From assembly GCA_029339505.1 (NCBI GenBank), contig JAQISU010000210.1:8494501-8558500 (forward strand): a stretch of DNA of 64,000 nt, in the 5' to 3' direction. The notes under the pieces are model-generated. The model worked only from the letters and a program-made list of their open reading frames with translations, was not told the DNA's origin and did not search any database. The DNA is from Unio delphinus. Lineage: Eukaryota > Mollusca > Bivalvia > Unionida > Unionidae. Positions 21,577-29,332 of this stretch are shown in pieces (position 1 is the stretch's first letter; every line of letters starts with the position of its first letter). A program made the position numbers and the translations under genes.

Positions 21577-22548
21577 TCAGTCACTATGATACCCACTTTC
21601 CACTAACTCGCCAATGAAATCTCGATATGTGCTGATATCCATGATACCACCCTGAAATAATCGTCTACAGATATCAGCTGCTTCATTAATTATTTCCGGT
21701 GAGTTATTTCCGGCTCGGAACCCTCCTACAAGAACCTCTAATCGTGATATATCACTGAGAACACTACCAGGACATACCCCACTTTGGGGTCCACTGGAAT
21801 CTTGCAATCCGCTTCCGCTATAACCAGTTGCTTCATTCTGTTTTTCTTCTTCATCCGTGGGTTGTAAATAACCAAGAGGATCATAATCATCATCATCATC
21901 AGGTGGTAGTTGTTGTTTTTTAGGCGAAAAAGATATTTTCTTTGCAGGTTGCTGTCGCCGCCTTTGCGTTTTTTGTTTTTCATATTGTTCATACACTATA
22001 TCCACCGCATTGATATATTCAATGTATGATTCACTATCTGTCTTAATTTGACTTTTTTTAGTTTTGATTTTGTAGAATATATCAGCCCAATGAGTGAAAT
22101 TCTTAACATATTTATGATGTTCTGGTTTCAACATTTTTTTTCTGTTTTCATAAGTCATAACAACAAGCGCAGGAATTTCTGGTGGATCAGTCTTATCAAT
22201 TGCTGCTAACCCTTCCTCGTTAAATCTCACGCGTAAATCATCTACTGTTCTTTTTGATTCTATTTTTTGTACAGCCTGTTCTGTTTGTTTAGTTTTCGCT
22301 GCTATTTTTTCGAGTTCACCAATAACAGATTTTCCCGTTTCGGGACCATCTCCCAGTATAGCGCGCTCTACTCCCTTCGTTGCTGTTGTTACTGGTTTAA
22401 ACAATTCTTCAGATCCCGCAGCAAAATCAATCTGAAGACTCTGTCGTTGTTGTAGTTTATTCCGTACAGAGTCACGAATTGGTACAAATCTCTTAATTGC
22501 ATCCAGTCGTTCACGAGCCAATCTGGTTGTTAATGCTTCATTGACCAT
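21577..22548 (-). CDS. Conserved Polinton-type coiled-coil protein, 323 aa
   Basis: The N-terminal two thirds are helical and charged (MVNEALTTRLARERLDAIKR; GELEKIAAKTKQTEQAVQKI). An EH-HKYVKNFTHWADIFY-like segment leads to a low-complexity basic then acidic linker (KTQRRRQQPAKK; PPDDDDDYDPLGY). The C-terminus has RLEVLVGGFRAGNNSPEI followed by AADICRRLF. The RLExLxGxxxAGNxS pattern near the C-terminus is a feature I associate with a widespread Polinton structural protein without assigned function. It heads the capsid cluster and follows a 450-bp non-coding region containing hairpins. The frame is intact. Confidence 0.7.
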   Translation of the reverse strand: MVNEALTTRLARERLDAIKRFVPIRDSVRNKLQQRQSLQIDFAAGSEELFKPVTTATKGVERAILGDGPETGKSVIGELEKIAAKTKQTEQAVQKIESKRTVDDLRVRFNEEGLAAIDKTDPPEIPALVVMTYENRKKMLKPEHHKYVKNFTHWADIFYKIKTKKSQIKTDSESYIEYINAVDIVYEQYEKQKTQRRRQQPAKKISFSPKKQQLPPDDDDDYDPLGYLQPTDEEEKQNEATGYSGSGLQDSSGPQSGVCPGSVLSDISRLEVLVGGFRAGNNSPEIINEAADICRRLFQGGIMDISTYRDFIGELVESGYHSD

Positions 22549-22578
22549 TATTTGAAATCAGAAACAATGTTTCAATTG
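22549..22578 (-). promoter_or_regulatory. 30-bp conserved leader before the 323-aa gene
   Basis: The partner of 21519-21548, directly abutting the ATG at 22548. A partial third copy (CAAAACAATTTTTCAAT) follows at 22579-22595. Confidence 0.55.
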
Positions 22579-22660
22579 CAAAACAATTTTTCAATCCGAC
22601 CTAACACCATCGGATGATTTTTGATACGGTCTTGGAAGTGTTTTAGAGGCGTTATCATTG

Positions 22661-22714
22661 ATGTTGAAAGTGTGGAAATCCTTATAAAAATAATTAATAC
22701 CACACTTTCAACAT
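22661..22714. repeat. Perfect stem-loop 1, 15-bp arms, 24-nt loop
   Basis: Arm ATGTTGAAAGTGTGG at 22661-22675 pairs with CCACACTTTCAACAT at 22700-22714. The loop begins AAATCCTTATAAAAA. Confidence 0.95.
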
Positions 22715-22779
22715 TCTTTTGACATGTCGGATGATTTTTGACACGATCATTTTGTTGTTTTAACATCTCTATCATTGAT

Positions 22780-22830
22780 GGGGAAAGTGTGATATTATTT
22801 ATTTTTTATAAGGATTTCCACACTTTCCCC
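22780..22830. repeat. Stem-loop 2, 12-bp arms, loop inverted relative to stem-loop 1
   Basis: Arm GGGGAAAGTGTG pairs with CACACTTTCCCC. The loop ends TTTTTATAAGGATTT, which is the reverse complement of the loop of stem-loop 1 although the surrounding repeats are in the same direction. Confidence 0.92.
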
Positions 22831-23005
22831 ACTTTTCCATTGATCAATCTGAACCGTCCATCAATTTTTATTCAATGTGAAATATTTTCACTGTTTTTGA
22901 CATTATCAATCAAAAAATGCTAAAAAAAATTAAAATCTCTATGAGGGACGGTCACAATCAAATAATGATAAATGGTTGGTCAATCAAATAATGATAAATG
23001 GTCAA

Positions 23006-23362
23006 TCAAAATTGTTCATTTTCTTGAATTAACGCCCGTAGGTTTCTAACTTTAGAATTAACCTCCTTTTTCAATTCGTATTCGTACCCCAATTCTTTTC
23101 GTATTCGTTCTACGATGGTATACAACGGAGCGAACACACTTACGTCACTGGAAAATGCGAGAGAGTCCCGAATAGAATTCTGAATTCTCTTGATGAGCGC
23201 ATACTTCGTTGGTAGCATATACTTGTTAGTGCTAACTCCGTATTCTATATCCTGAAAATCAGACATGATTTGATCAGGATTTAATCCATCTGATAGTTCA
23301 ATATCCCAACTTTTCAATTTTGAAATCTCGGATATGATGCTATTCATGTTTTCAGAATTCAT
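23006..23362 (-). CDS. Unknown Polinton protein, 118 aa
   Basis: I do not recognise a family. From the ATG at 23362 (MNSENMNSIISEISK) the protein is predicted to be mostly helical and soluble, with a charged C-terminus (KKEVNSKVRNLRALIQ). The ATG lies four bases after the stop of the HNH gene (23367), so the two are probably co-expressed. The frame could extend 15 codons further upstream, overlapping the HNH gene, but the internal ATG is better placed. Confidence 0.55.
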   Translation of the reverse strand: MNSENMNSIISEISKLKSWDIELSDGLNPDQIMSDFQDIEYGVSTNKYMLPTKYALIKRIQNSIRDSLAFSSDVSVFAPLYTIVERIRKELGYEYELKKEVNSKVRNLRALIQENEQF

Positions 23363-23366
23363 TATT

Positions 23367-23909
23367 CTATAATAATGATATATTTCTAAATGAAAAATAT
23401 GACGCATTAGACGTAACTAAATCGAATTTTCTGTCCAGTCCCCTTTGAAATCGCAGATCGATGAATCCCCCTGCAACTCGTCGTACTGAGGGTCCACAAA
23501 TATCGAAGTGCCTACCGGCGCTGGTTATTGATTGAAATATTTTTTCTTCGTTAGTTATCGTATTCAAAGATTTCACAGGTCTCGCTTTTTTCGAGTATTT
23601 CCCAGTCCCCCCTCGTTTGGTATTCTCACTTTGTGTGATAGCCTGCAGATTTGATAAAGAATTGTTCTTTGGATTAGAATCGATATGATCAATAACAAAA
23701 TCATCCTCGATCAATCCATAAAAACACTCAAATGCGAAACGATGATTGAGATAAGTTTTCGTTTCTTTTCCCTCCCTAACAGTAAACATCAAGTACCCTT
23801 GATTATTCACAGAACCAACTGGTTTCTTCAGTTTGCGGTTTCTTACAACACCATCACTAGATGCTTCATAATTTGTGATCACAGGGTGTTGTCTGAATTC
23901 TTGGTTCAT
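23367..23909 (-). CDS. NUMOD4-HNH endonuclease, 180 aa
   Basis: Residues 11-44 resemble the NUMOD4 DNA-binding module (ITNYEASSDGVVRNRKLKKP). The HNH nuclease follows with H56 (NHRFAFECFYG), D74-H75 (VIDHIDSN) and the NN pair at 82-83, then NLQAITQSEN. The C-terminal SITSAGRHFDICGPSVRRVA looks like a NUMOD1/IENR-type helix-turn-helix. Such proteins are homing-type or phage endonucleases that cut DNA at specific sites. In this element it sits between the zinc-finger gene and the unknown 118-aa gene. It may aid replication or integration, or be a hitchhiking homing nuclease; the sequence does not decide. The catalytic residues look intact. Confidence 0.88.
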   Translation of the reverse strand: MNQEFRQHPVITNYEASSDGVVRNRKLKKPVGSVNNQGYLMFTVREGKETKTYLNHRFAFECFYGLIEDDFVIDHIDSNPKNNSLSNLQAITQSENTKRGGTGKYSKKARPVKSLNTITNEEKIFQSITSAGRHFDICGPSVRRVAGGFIDLRFQRGLDRKFDLVTSNASYFSFRNISLL

Positions 23910-23923
23910 TCGTATACATAATA

Positions 23924-24328
23924 CTATTGTTTGTCTAATTCATTGTTTGGTTTAATAATGAATCTTTCAATGTAGTCTTGAGGGGTTCTTATGATTTTAT
24001 CCCTGATACTGACTTTGTCAGCGTCAAGAATACTGACTTTGTCAGCGTCAAGAATACTGACTTTGTCAGCGTCAGGGTCATAATTTCTGATTGATTGTCC
24101 ATTTTTTATTCTTTTATCATAATAACGCTTCAATTCCCTATATCGTTTACCACCACAACACAGACATAACTGAGATTTTCCCCTGACCCCAACTCCACAT
24201 AGAATACAAGGTAACGGGCCAAGGCTTCCACGACGATAGCTTTGCATATGATACCCACAAAACTCATTTCTGCATGATTTGTTACACGGGGTTACTGATC
24301 CAATCATAAGCCACTTGCAGTGATTCAT
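23924..24328 (-). CDS. Cysteine-rich zinc-finger protein, about 134 aa
   Basis: From the ATG at 24328 (MNHCKWLMIG) the first half has two likely metal sites: C-x3-C-x4-C-x2-H around CNKSCRNEFCGYH, and a CxxC pair (PCILCG) with a second pair (LCLCCG). The second half carries three tandem copies of an 8-residue unit, DADKVSIL, encoded by a 24-bp DNA repeat. Small Cys-rich proteins of this kind occur in Polintons, with no assigned role; nucleic-acid binding is the likely one. It is divergent from the polymerase gene, with about 170 bp between starts, suggesting a shared promoter region. Confidence 0.7.
   Translation of the reverse strand: MNHCKWLMIGSVTPCNKSCRNEFCGYHMQSYRRGSLGPLPCILCGVGVRGKSQLCLCCGGKRYRELKRYYDKRIKNGQSIRNYDPDADKVSILDADKVSILDADKVSIRDKIIRTPQDYIERFIIKPNNELDKQ
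24002..24076 (-). repeat. In-frame 24-bp tandem repeat in the zinc-finger gene
   Basis: Three copies containing ACTTTGTCAGCGTCA encode repeated DADKVSI. Confidence 0.9.
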
Positions 24329-24421
24329 TATATAAAAATCTTTCATTTAAATGCTTGTTTTAATTATAGCATGAGGGAATTAAGTTAAACGCCTTCGAAA
24401 AATGCTGAATTCAATGCTGAT

Positions 24422-24966
24422 AAAGAGTTTAAGAGATTATTGAAAATCAATCCTAGATTTAATCTCGATAAACCCAAAAAACGTCAAAGAGACGGAAACA
24501 TGAAAGAGTTTAAGAGATTATTGAAAATCAATCCTAGATTTAATCTCGATAAACCCAAAAAAAGTCCAAGAGACGGAAACATGAAAGAGTTTAAGAGATT
24601 ATTGAAAATCAATCCTAGATTTAATCTCGATAAACCAAAAAAACGTAACAAACGTCCAAGAGACGGAAACATGAAAGAGTTTAAGAGATTATTAAAAATC
24701 AATCCTAGATATAATCTCGATAAACCCAAAAAACGTCCAATAGACGGAAACATGAAAGAGTTTAAGAGATTATTGAAAATCAATCCTAGATTTAATCTCG
24801 ATAAACCCAAAAAACGTAACAAGAGATTATTGAAAATCAATCCTAGATTTAATCTCGATAAACCAAAAAAACGTCCAAGAGACGGAAACATGAAAGAGTT
24901 TAAGAGATTATTGAAAATCAATCCTAGATTTAATCTCGATAAACCCAAAAAAACGTCCAAGAGATT
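24422..24966 (+). repeat. In-frame 81-bp tandem repeat at the 5' end of polB
   Basis: Nearly seven copies of a 27-codon unit (KRLLKINPRFNLDKPKK and RPRDGNMKEF). One copy has a nine-base insertion, two lack part of the unit, and substitutions are few. The open frame extends upstream to the stop at 24386, but no ATG occurs before 24500, so the repeat obscures the true start. Confidence 0.93.
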
Positions 24967-27900
24967 ACCCTGGAAGGATGCTCAATTCAATCTCGATATA
25001 GTTTCTAATACACCAAAGAATACAATTCTTGATAAAGCCATGATTAGTAAAATCAGAGATTGTTTTAATGAATTTAAGCGTGATGGAGCATCTTATTGTT
25101 GGTCAACATTTCGAATTGATGGTGTTGTTGATGCTACCATGACTGATGAAAAAGCAGCAGTGATAATTTCACGTGTTGGGGAAAAACGGCATTTTTTCCG
25201 AATCAAATTCATTATCGAAGTCGATGGCAAATGGATTATTAGGGATAAATTTGAACCAATCCTCAAGAATAAAAAAGCTGTCATTGTGAGTAGAGATTCC
25301 AAACCAGGAATTCTAACCGGCATTGACAAACCATACTACGAAAGATCTTATCCCGTAACAGCAATGGTTTATGGGATATATCCGTTAAATGATAAACCCG
25401 ATATCGCAAAACTAGCTCCTATGAAATATTCGTCAGGGCTTAATTGTGTAGCAGAACGAATAATAGAACACTTCACAAATGCATCCCGAGGAAATAAACT
25501 AACTGATCTGCGACGTAGGAAAATAACCGAATGGGAACTGACTGTGAAACAGCATGGTGCAAAGATTTCTGATATAGCTAAATTAGAAACATCATTACGA
25601 TTCCCAATAACCGTTATGACGATAACCGGAGAGGTTTTATACGAACCGAAATATAACAAAAATGGAGCGCCAATACAGATTATTGATCATAACAAACACG
25701 CGTGGACACCTGCGGTAACAGTATTTCCACGAGAACGAACCGTGAAATATATTCCTAAGGAGTTCGTCGGGGATGTTTTCTATGAAGAGAGATTATTCGA
25801 TGCTATTCATGCGTTGTGTAAAGATGATCCTGTGTCAGTGTGGCTACTTAGAAGTGATGAAGATCCCGAAATAGGATTCGATCAATTTGTAAAACCAAAT
25901 GGTGAATTATATCGCATTGAAGAATTAGATAACAGAATGAGAAAAATCGCTAGTGATTTTTCACCGGAGAGTTCCTATGAAAAACTACTCACGGATAGTT
26001 TTACTATTCCATCAGTGGTAGCTCACTTCGCAAGAGAAAAAAACTCATGGCGTCCAACACGAAGTGATTTTCTCGAGGATGTTAAATTGAGTTGCGTCAA
26101 ATTTGGTCATGGAGGACTGTGGAATACGAAATACTCACGTGATGGTATGATTTCAATTGATATATCCGCGTGTTATCCCGGAAGTTTTCTCGGATATGGG
26201 GAATGTGCTGAGTACTTCAAACGATTTGGACACCCCACGCATGAAATGACTCGTGTTGCGATTAATGGACCATTGCCTGATTTTGATTTAACCGGATTCG
26301 CTCGTGTGATATCATTCGAATTAGCGTCAGGATTACATCCGTGTAGTTATGTTTGGCTCGGTAGACACCTATCTGAAAAGGCCTGGATGCCAATAGTGCT
26401 ATTGAGATATATGATTGATTGTGGTATGCTAATATCGTTGATTGTTTCCGAGGCTATTATATGCTATCGAGCTCAGAAAGAAGTTTGGCTACCACAACCC
26501 GATCTAGATCGTATAATCAGCGAACTACGAAAACAATTCCCTGATTTCAATGAAGAACAAATCATGAATTGGTCTAAGAAGTTATTTGAAAGCAAAAAAG
26601 AACAAGCAAAAGATCTCGGACGAAGAATAATCGGTAAATTTACCCAGGGTGGACGATACGACAATGCAAAATATTCTTCGCGGTTGATCATAGATATCGC
26701 TGAATACGATTTTATTGTAGCGGATTTAATGAAACAGGGAAAACTTGTATCCCGTAAGGATGCTTTTCTATCCAATGGTGAGAAAATGGGTACGGTTGTT
26801 ACCTACTGTGATGGATATAATTCCCAGTATACACATTTGAGAAGTTCAATGCTAGCCTATGCTTCTATTAATCTATTTTCGATGATAAATAGATTTCCTA
26901 ATACCGCGGTTAGAGTGGCCACTGATTCGATGTATATACACAATAGGTACAAATCAGCTGTAGCGGCATTCACAGATCCCGAAGAAAATTGGGGGCGTTG
27001 GCGATTTAAAAAGGAGATGCTACATGAGTATTGTGAATCGGCAGACGTTGCCATGGATGATAAATATCTTTGTTGTAACCGTATTGAAATTCAATCAGAA
27101 TTTTCTAATGCACCACCGGTATCTGATCCAGTATGTAGATACAAGACAGTTTATTTAAACGGTTGTGGTGGGTCAGGAAAGACAACTCGTGCAATTGAAT
27201 TATTTCGTCGGTCAACCATGATTGTGTTAACACCAACTCACAGACTCGCCAGAGAGATGATACAGCGAGGGGTAAATGCCTGTACTTACCATAGTTTCTT
27301 TCGATGGAAGGGTGACAAATGGACTCCTGAGCGTATGGGTGATAAATTCATTCCTGAAATCATAATTTGGGATGAAATATGCACAGTGTCATTAGATGTA
27401 TTACAAACATTTCTCGAGTGGTTGTTAAACAAAAACACAAAAGTCGTCATGTGCGGTGATCACGGCCAACCACCACCATTTGTCGGTGCATCTCCACATG
27501 AATGGCTAAGGGGTTTTGTAGACTATTATGAAGAAATTACCACTGATTATAGATCACTTGATGAACGATTACGAGAATTCAAAGCGCTAATTAGATTACA
27601 ACCGGATAGAACCCAATGCGAAATAGCGCGTGAAGTGATTTCAGAAACTCCAATGAATGATTTCTGGGAAACATGGAGACCAAATGATTTGATAATTGCA
27701 AGTAGAAAAATAGTCAGGGACACACTTCAGATGAAGTTATTTGAATTGCATAAAGAAAAATTTGCAACGCTTCCAGTACCCCTTTGTTATAGGCCATCGG
27801 ATACACGAAAACAGAACATTGAAGTTGATATTCCAGGACAGAGTGAAAAACAAATTCTCGTATTAAATGATATTGTGCTGGTTGATATCAGCGTCGTCGA

Positions 27901-28189
27901 AGATGCATTGCGTGCTAATAAATCCCCATGGACGCTAGGATACGCAGCAACAATACACTCTTCACAGGGATTGACTATATCGGATACAATTGTTTGGATG
28001 GTGGATAATCACATCGAATGGTCGAATTTAGTCTATCTCGCAGTATCCAGAGTACGAAAAATAAATCAACTTCGAAGAGTTGTTTTCGATGATAATGACA
28101 CAACAATAAGTGATATTGATGTTAGCATCATTAATAAAAAACTCTCCGGTTACAAACAACAGGACAAAAAAAAAACAACGAGAATTTGA
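24500..28189 (+). CDS. POLB: Family-B DNA polymerase fused to SF1 helicase, about 1229 aa
   Basis: The first ATG is at 24500, inside an 81-bp repeat. The polymerase half has motif A at 26156-26176 (IDISACYP, catalytic Asp codon 26159), a divergent motif B region near 26620-26660 (RRIIGKFTQGG), and motif C at 26918-26932 (VATDSMY). In motif C the first Asp of the usual DTD is alanine while the second is kept. The helicase half starts near 27140: Walker A GCGGSGKTT (27161-27187), Walker B IIIWDEI (Asp codon 27371), CGDHGQPPP, then TIHSSQG and YLAVSRVR as motifs V and VI. This would be the element's replicase, presumably protein-primed as in other Polintons. The helicase on the same chain is an unusual fusion compared with the standard Polinton polymerase. 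An HNH-like tail lies in the next frame after an A10 run at 28166-28175. Both halves look intact. Confidence 0.92.
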   Translation: MKEFKRLLKINPRFNLDKPKKSPRDGNMKEFKRLLKINPRFNLDKPKKRNKRPRDGNMKEFKRLLKINPRYNLDKPKKRPIDGNMKEFKRLLKINPRFNLDKPKKRNKRLLKINPRFNLDKPKKRPRDGNMKEFKRLLKINPRFNLDKPKKTSKRLPWKDAQFNLDIVSNTPKNTILDKAMISKIRDCFNEFKRDGASYCWSTFRIDGVVDATMTDEKAAVIISRVGEKRHFFRIKFIIEVDGKWIIRDKFEPILKNKKAVIVSRDSKPGILTGIDKPYYERSYPVTAMVYGIYPLNDKPDIAKLAPMKYSSGLNCVAERIIEHFTNASRGNKLTDLRRRKITEWELTVKQHGAKISDIAKLETSLRFPITVMTITGEVLYEPKYNKNGAPIQIIDHNKHAWTPAVTVFPRERTVKYIPKEFVGDVFYEERLFDAIHALCKDDPVSVWLLRSDEDPEIGFDQFVKPNGELYRIEELDNRMRKIASDFSPESSYEKLLTDSFTIPSVVAHFAREKNSWRPTRSDFLEDVKLSCVKFGHGGLWNTKYSRDGMISIDISACYPGSFLGYGECAEYFKRFGHPTHEMTRVAINGPLPDFDLTGFARVISFELASGLHPCSYVWLGRHLSEKAWMPIVLLRYMIDCGMLISLIVSEAIICYRAQKEVWLPQPDLDRIISELRKQFPDFNEEQIMNWSKKLFESKKEQAKDLGRRIIGKFTQGGRYDNAKYSSRLIIDIAEYDFIVADLMKQGKLVSRKDAFLSNGEKMGTVVTYCDGYNSQYTHLRSSMLAYASINLFSMINRFPNTAVRVATDSMYIHNRYKSAVAAFTDPEENWGRWRFKKEMLHEYCESADVAMDDKYLCCNRIEIQSEFSNAPPVSDPVCRYKTVYLNGCGGSGKTTRAIELFRRSTMIVLTPTHRLAREMIQRGVNACTYHSFFRWKGDKWTPERMGDKFIPEIIIWDEICTVSLDVLQTFLEWLLNKNTKVVMCGDHGQPPPFVGASPHEWLRGFVDYYEEITTDYRSLDERLREFKALIRLQPDRTQCEIAREVISETPMNDFWETWRPNDLIIASRKIVRDTLQMKLFELHKEKFATLPVPLCYRPSDTRKQNIEVDIPGQSEKQILVLNDIVLVDISVVEDALRANKSPWTLGYAATIHSSQGLTISDTIVWMVDNHIEWSNLVYLAVSRVRKINQLRRVVFDDNDTTISDIDVSIINKKLSGYKQQDKKKTTRI

Positions 28190-28391
28190 TATTGATGCTA
28201 AATTAATAATAGCTTTGAAGAAACAACAGAATAATCACTGCGCGAGTTGCAATTGTATAATGCGTTGGCAGTATTCGGATAAGGATCCTCGCCAATTCAC
28301 CGTAGACAGAAAAAATAACAATCTCGGTCATGTCAGAAACAATGTGATGTTGACTTGTCTTGAGTGCAATAGACGCAACGGCGCTAGTTAA
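28166..28391 (+). pseudogene. HNH-like zinc domain downstream of PolB, one frame off
   Basis: The reading frame entered after the A10 run at 28166-28175 encodes a treble-clef-like domain: HCASC, then QFTVDRKNNNLGH, NNVMLTC and LECNRR. It resembles HNH endonuclease modules, but the usual Asp-His pair reads Asp-Arg, so cutting activity is doubtful. It has no good start of its own. Removing one A would place it in frame with the polymerase-helicase, suggesting a former or slippage-produced C-terminal domain. The stop (28389-28391) overlaps the end of the convergent integrase gene by eight bases. Confidence 0.65.
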
Positions 28392-29328
28392 GACCATGCG
28401 GTGGCAATTGAGTATCCTCGGGAATTACCTGTAGTTGTTGTCGAGTAAATCCTCGCTGAGGAGCAGTTGAATCCAGTTTATAGACTGGAGGTCTACCCGT
28501 AGATCGTGTTATACTAGATATCTTATGCGTAGTGACGCTCCAAATAGGATCAGTAGCCCTTTTTCTACCCCCTTCAAGCTCTCCTGGTTCGTATAAGTAC
28601 CTCACAATGACATTACTACCAAGAATTGGTACTTTGAAATCTTTTTGTGGTTGTACGGGTATTGACTTCTTTTTAATCGCGTTGATAGGTTTCATGTTGA
28701 TTGTTCTAGTAATCTCGTTATTCAGTGCAGTAATCACAGATGGTAATCTTTTAACCCATTCACGGGATCGCTTTTCTTGAATGAATTCTTTTGCGTATTG
28801 ATATCCAAATAACCGCTCAGCAATCGTCCGATTAAATCGTTCTACAATGGCCTGATCGCGATGTAGCGCAGTATGCCCTCGTCGTATGGTGACATTATGA
28901 TGTTTCATTGTAGATAACACTGCACCCTGAAATTCCTTGCCAGGATCAACCTGCAATAGATTTGGCCAGTGCAGAGGACCTCGTCGATAAATCCTTTCAA
29001 ATGCAGAAGCGACTTCAGTGGCTGATTTTGTTTTTAACGGTTCTGCTTCTTTGTATCGACTTGCAATATCAACTACGGTTAAAGCGTATTTGTAACCACG
29101 ATCATGTGGCAGAAATAATATATCAGCCTGATGAACTTCATTAGGAACTGTCACATCAAAATGCGAGAATTGAATTTGTTTGGGCGGTGGTAGATAAATT
29201 TGCCATAGTGCCTGTTTGGATAACCAATTAGCCGCAGTGGTTTTTTTCACTTTTGCAGCGCTAGCGAGTTTATGGACTGCTGATTTACCCCTCCAGTATC
29301 CTCTTGGGGAATAATAAATTGATTCCAT
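28384..29328 (-). CDS. INT: Polinton DDE integrase, about 314 aa
   Basis: From the ATG at 29328 (MESIYYSPRGYWRG) an N-terminal helical segment precedes the RNase-H-fold core. The catalytic residues, counted from the upstream ATG at 29346, are D75 (HQADILFLP), D134 (LLQVDPGKEFQG) and E169 (QAIVERFNRT), with 34 residues between the last two. The VVDIASRYKEAEPL strand is typical of retroviral-type and Polinton integrases. The C-terminal part contains VIVRYLYEPGELEGGRKRA and PVYKLD, a beta-rich DNA-binding region. It inserts the element and makes the short target duplication. The gene is intact, converges on polB, and its start overlaps the end of the PLA2 gene upstream. Confidence 0.95.
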   Translation of the reverse strand: MESIYYSPRGYWRGKSAVHKLASAAKVKKTTAANWLSKQALWQIYLPPPKQIQFSHFDVTVPNEVHQADILFLPHDRGYKYALTVVDIASRYKEAEPLKTKSATEVASAFERIYRRGPLHWPNLLQVDPGKEFQGAVLSTMKHHNVTIRRGHTALHRDQAIVERFNRTIAERLFGYQYAKEFIQEKRSREWVKRLPSVITALNNEITRTINMKPINAIKKKSIPVQPQKDFKVPILGSNVIVRYLYEPGELEGGRKRATDPIWSVTTHKISSITRSTGRPPVYKLDSTAPQRGFTRQQLQVIPEDTQLPPHGLN

Positions 29329-29332
29329 ATTA

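Larger units (their letters stand above)
22579..23005. other. Non-coding intergenic region of the Polinton with hairpins
   Basis: The only sizeable gap in the element. It holds two direct repeats of about 110 bp, each starting CGGATGATTTTTGA and each containing a perfect stem-loop (22661-22714 and 22780-22830). A 25-bp repeat containing AATCAAATAATGATAAATGG occurs twice at 22957-23003. Regulation, termination or replication are all possible; none can be shown. Confidence 0.7.

Noticed and set aside
24484..24960. Antisense open frame opposite the PolB 5' end
   Set aside because: It is the complementary reading of the 81-bp coding repeat and has no independent evidence.
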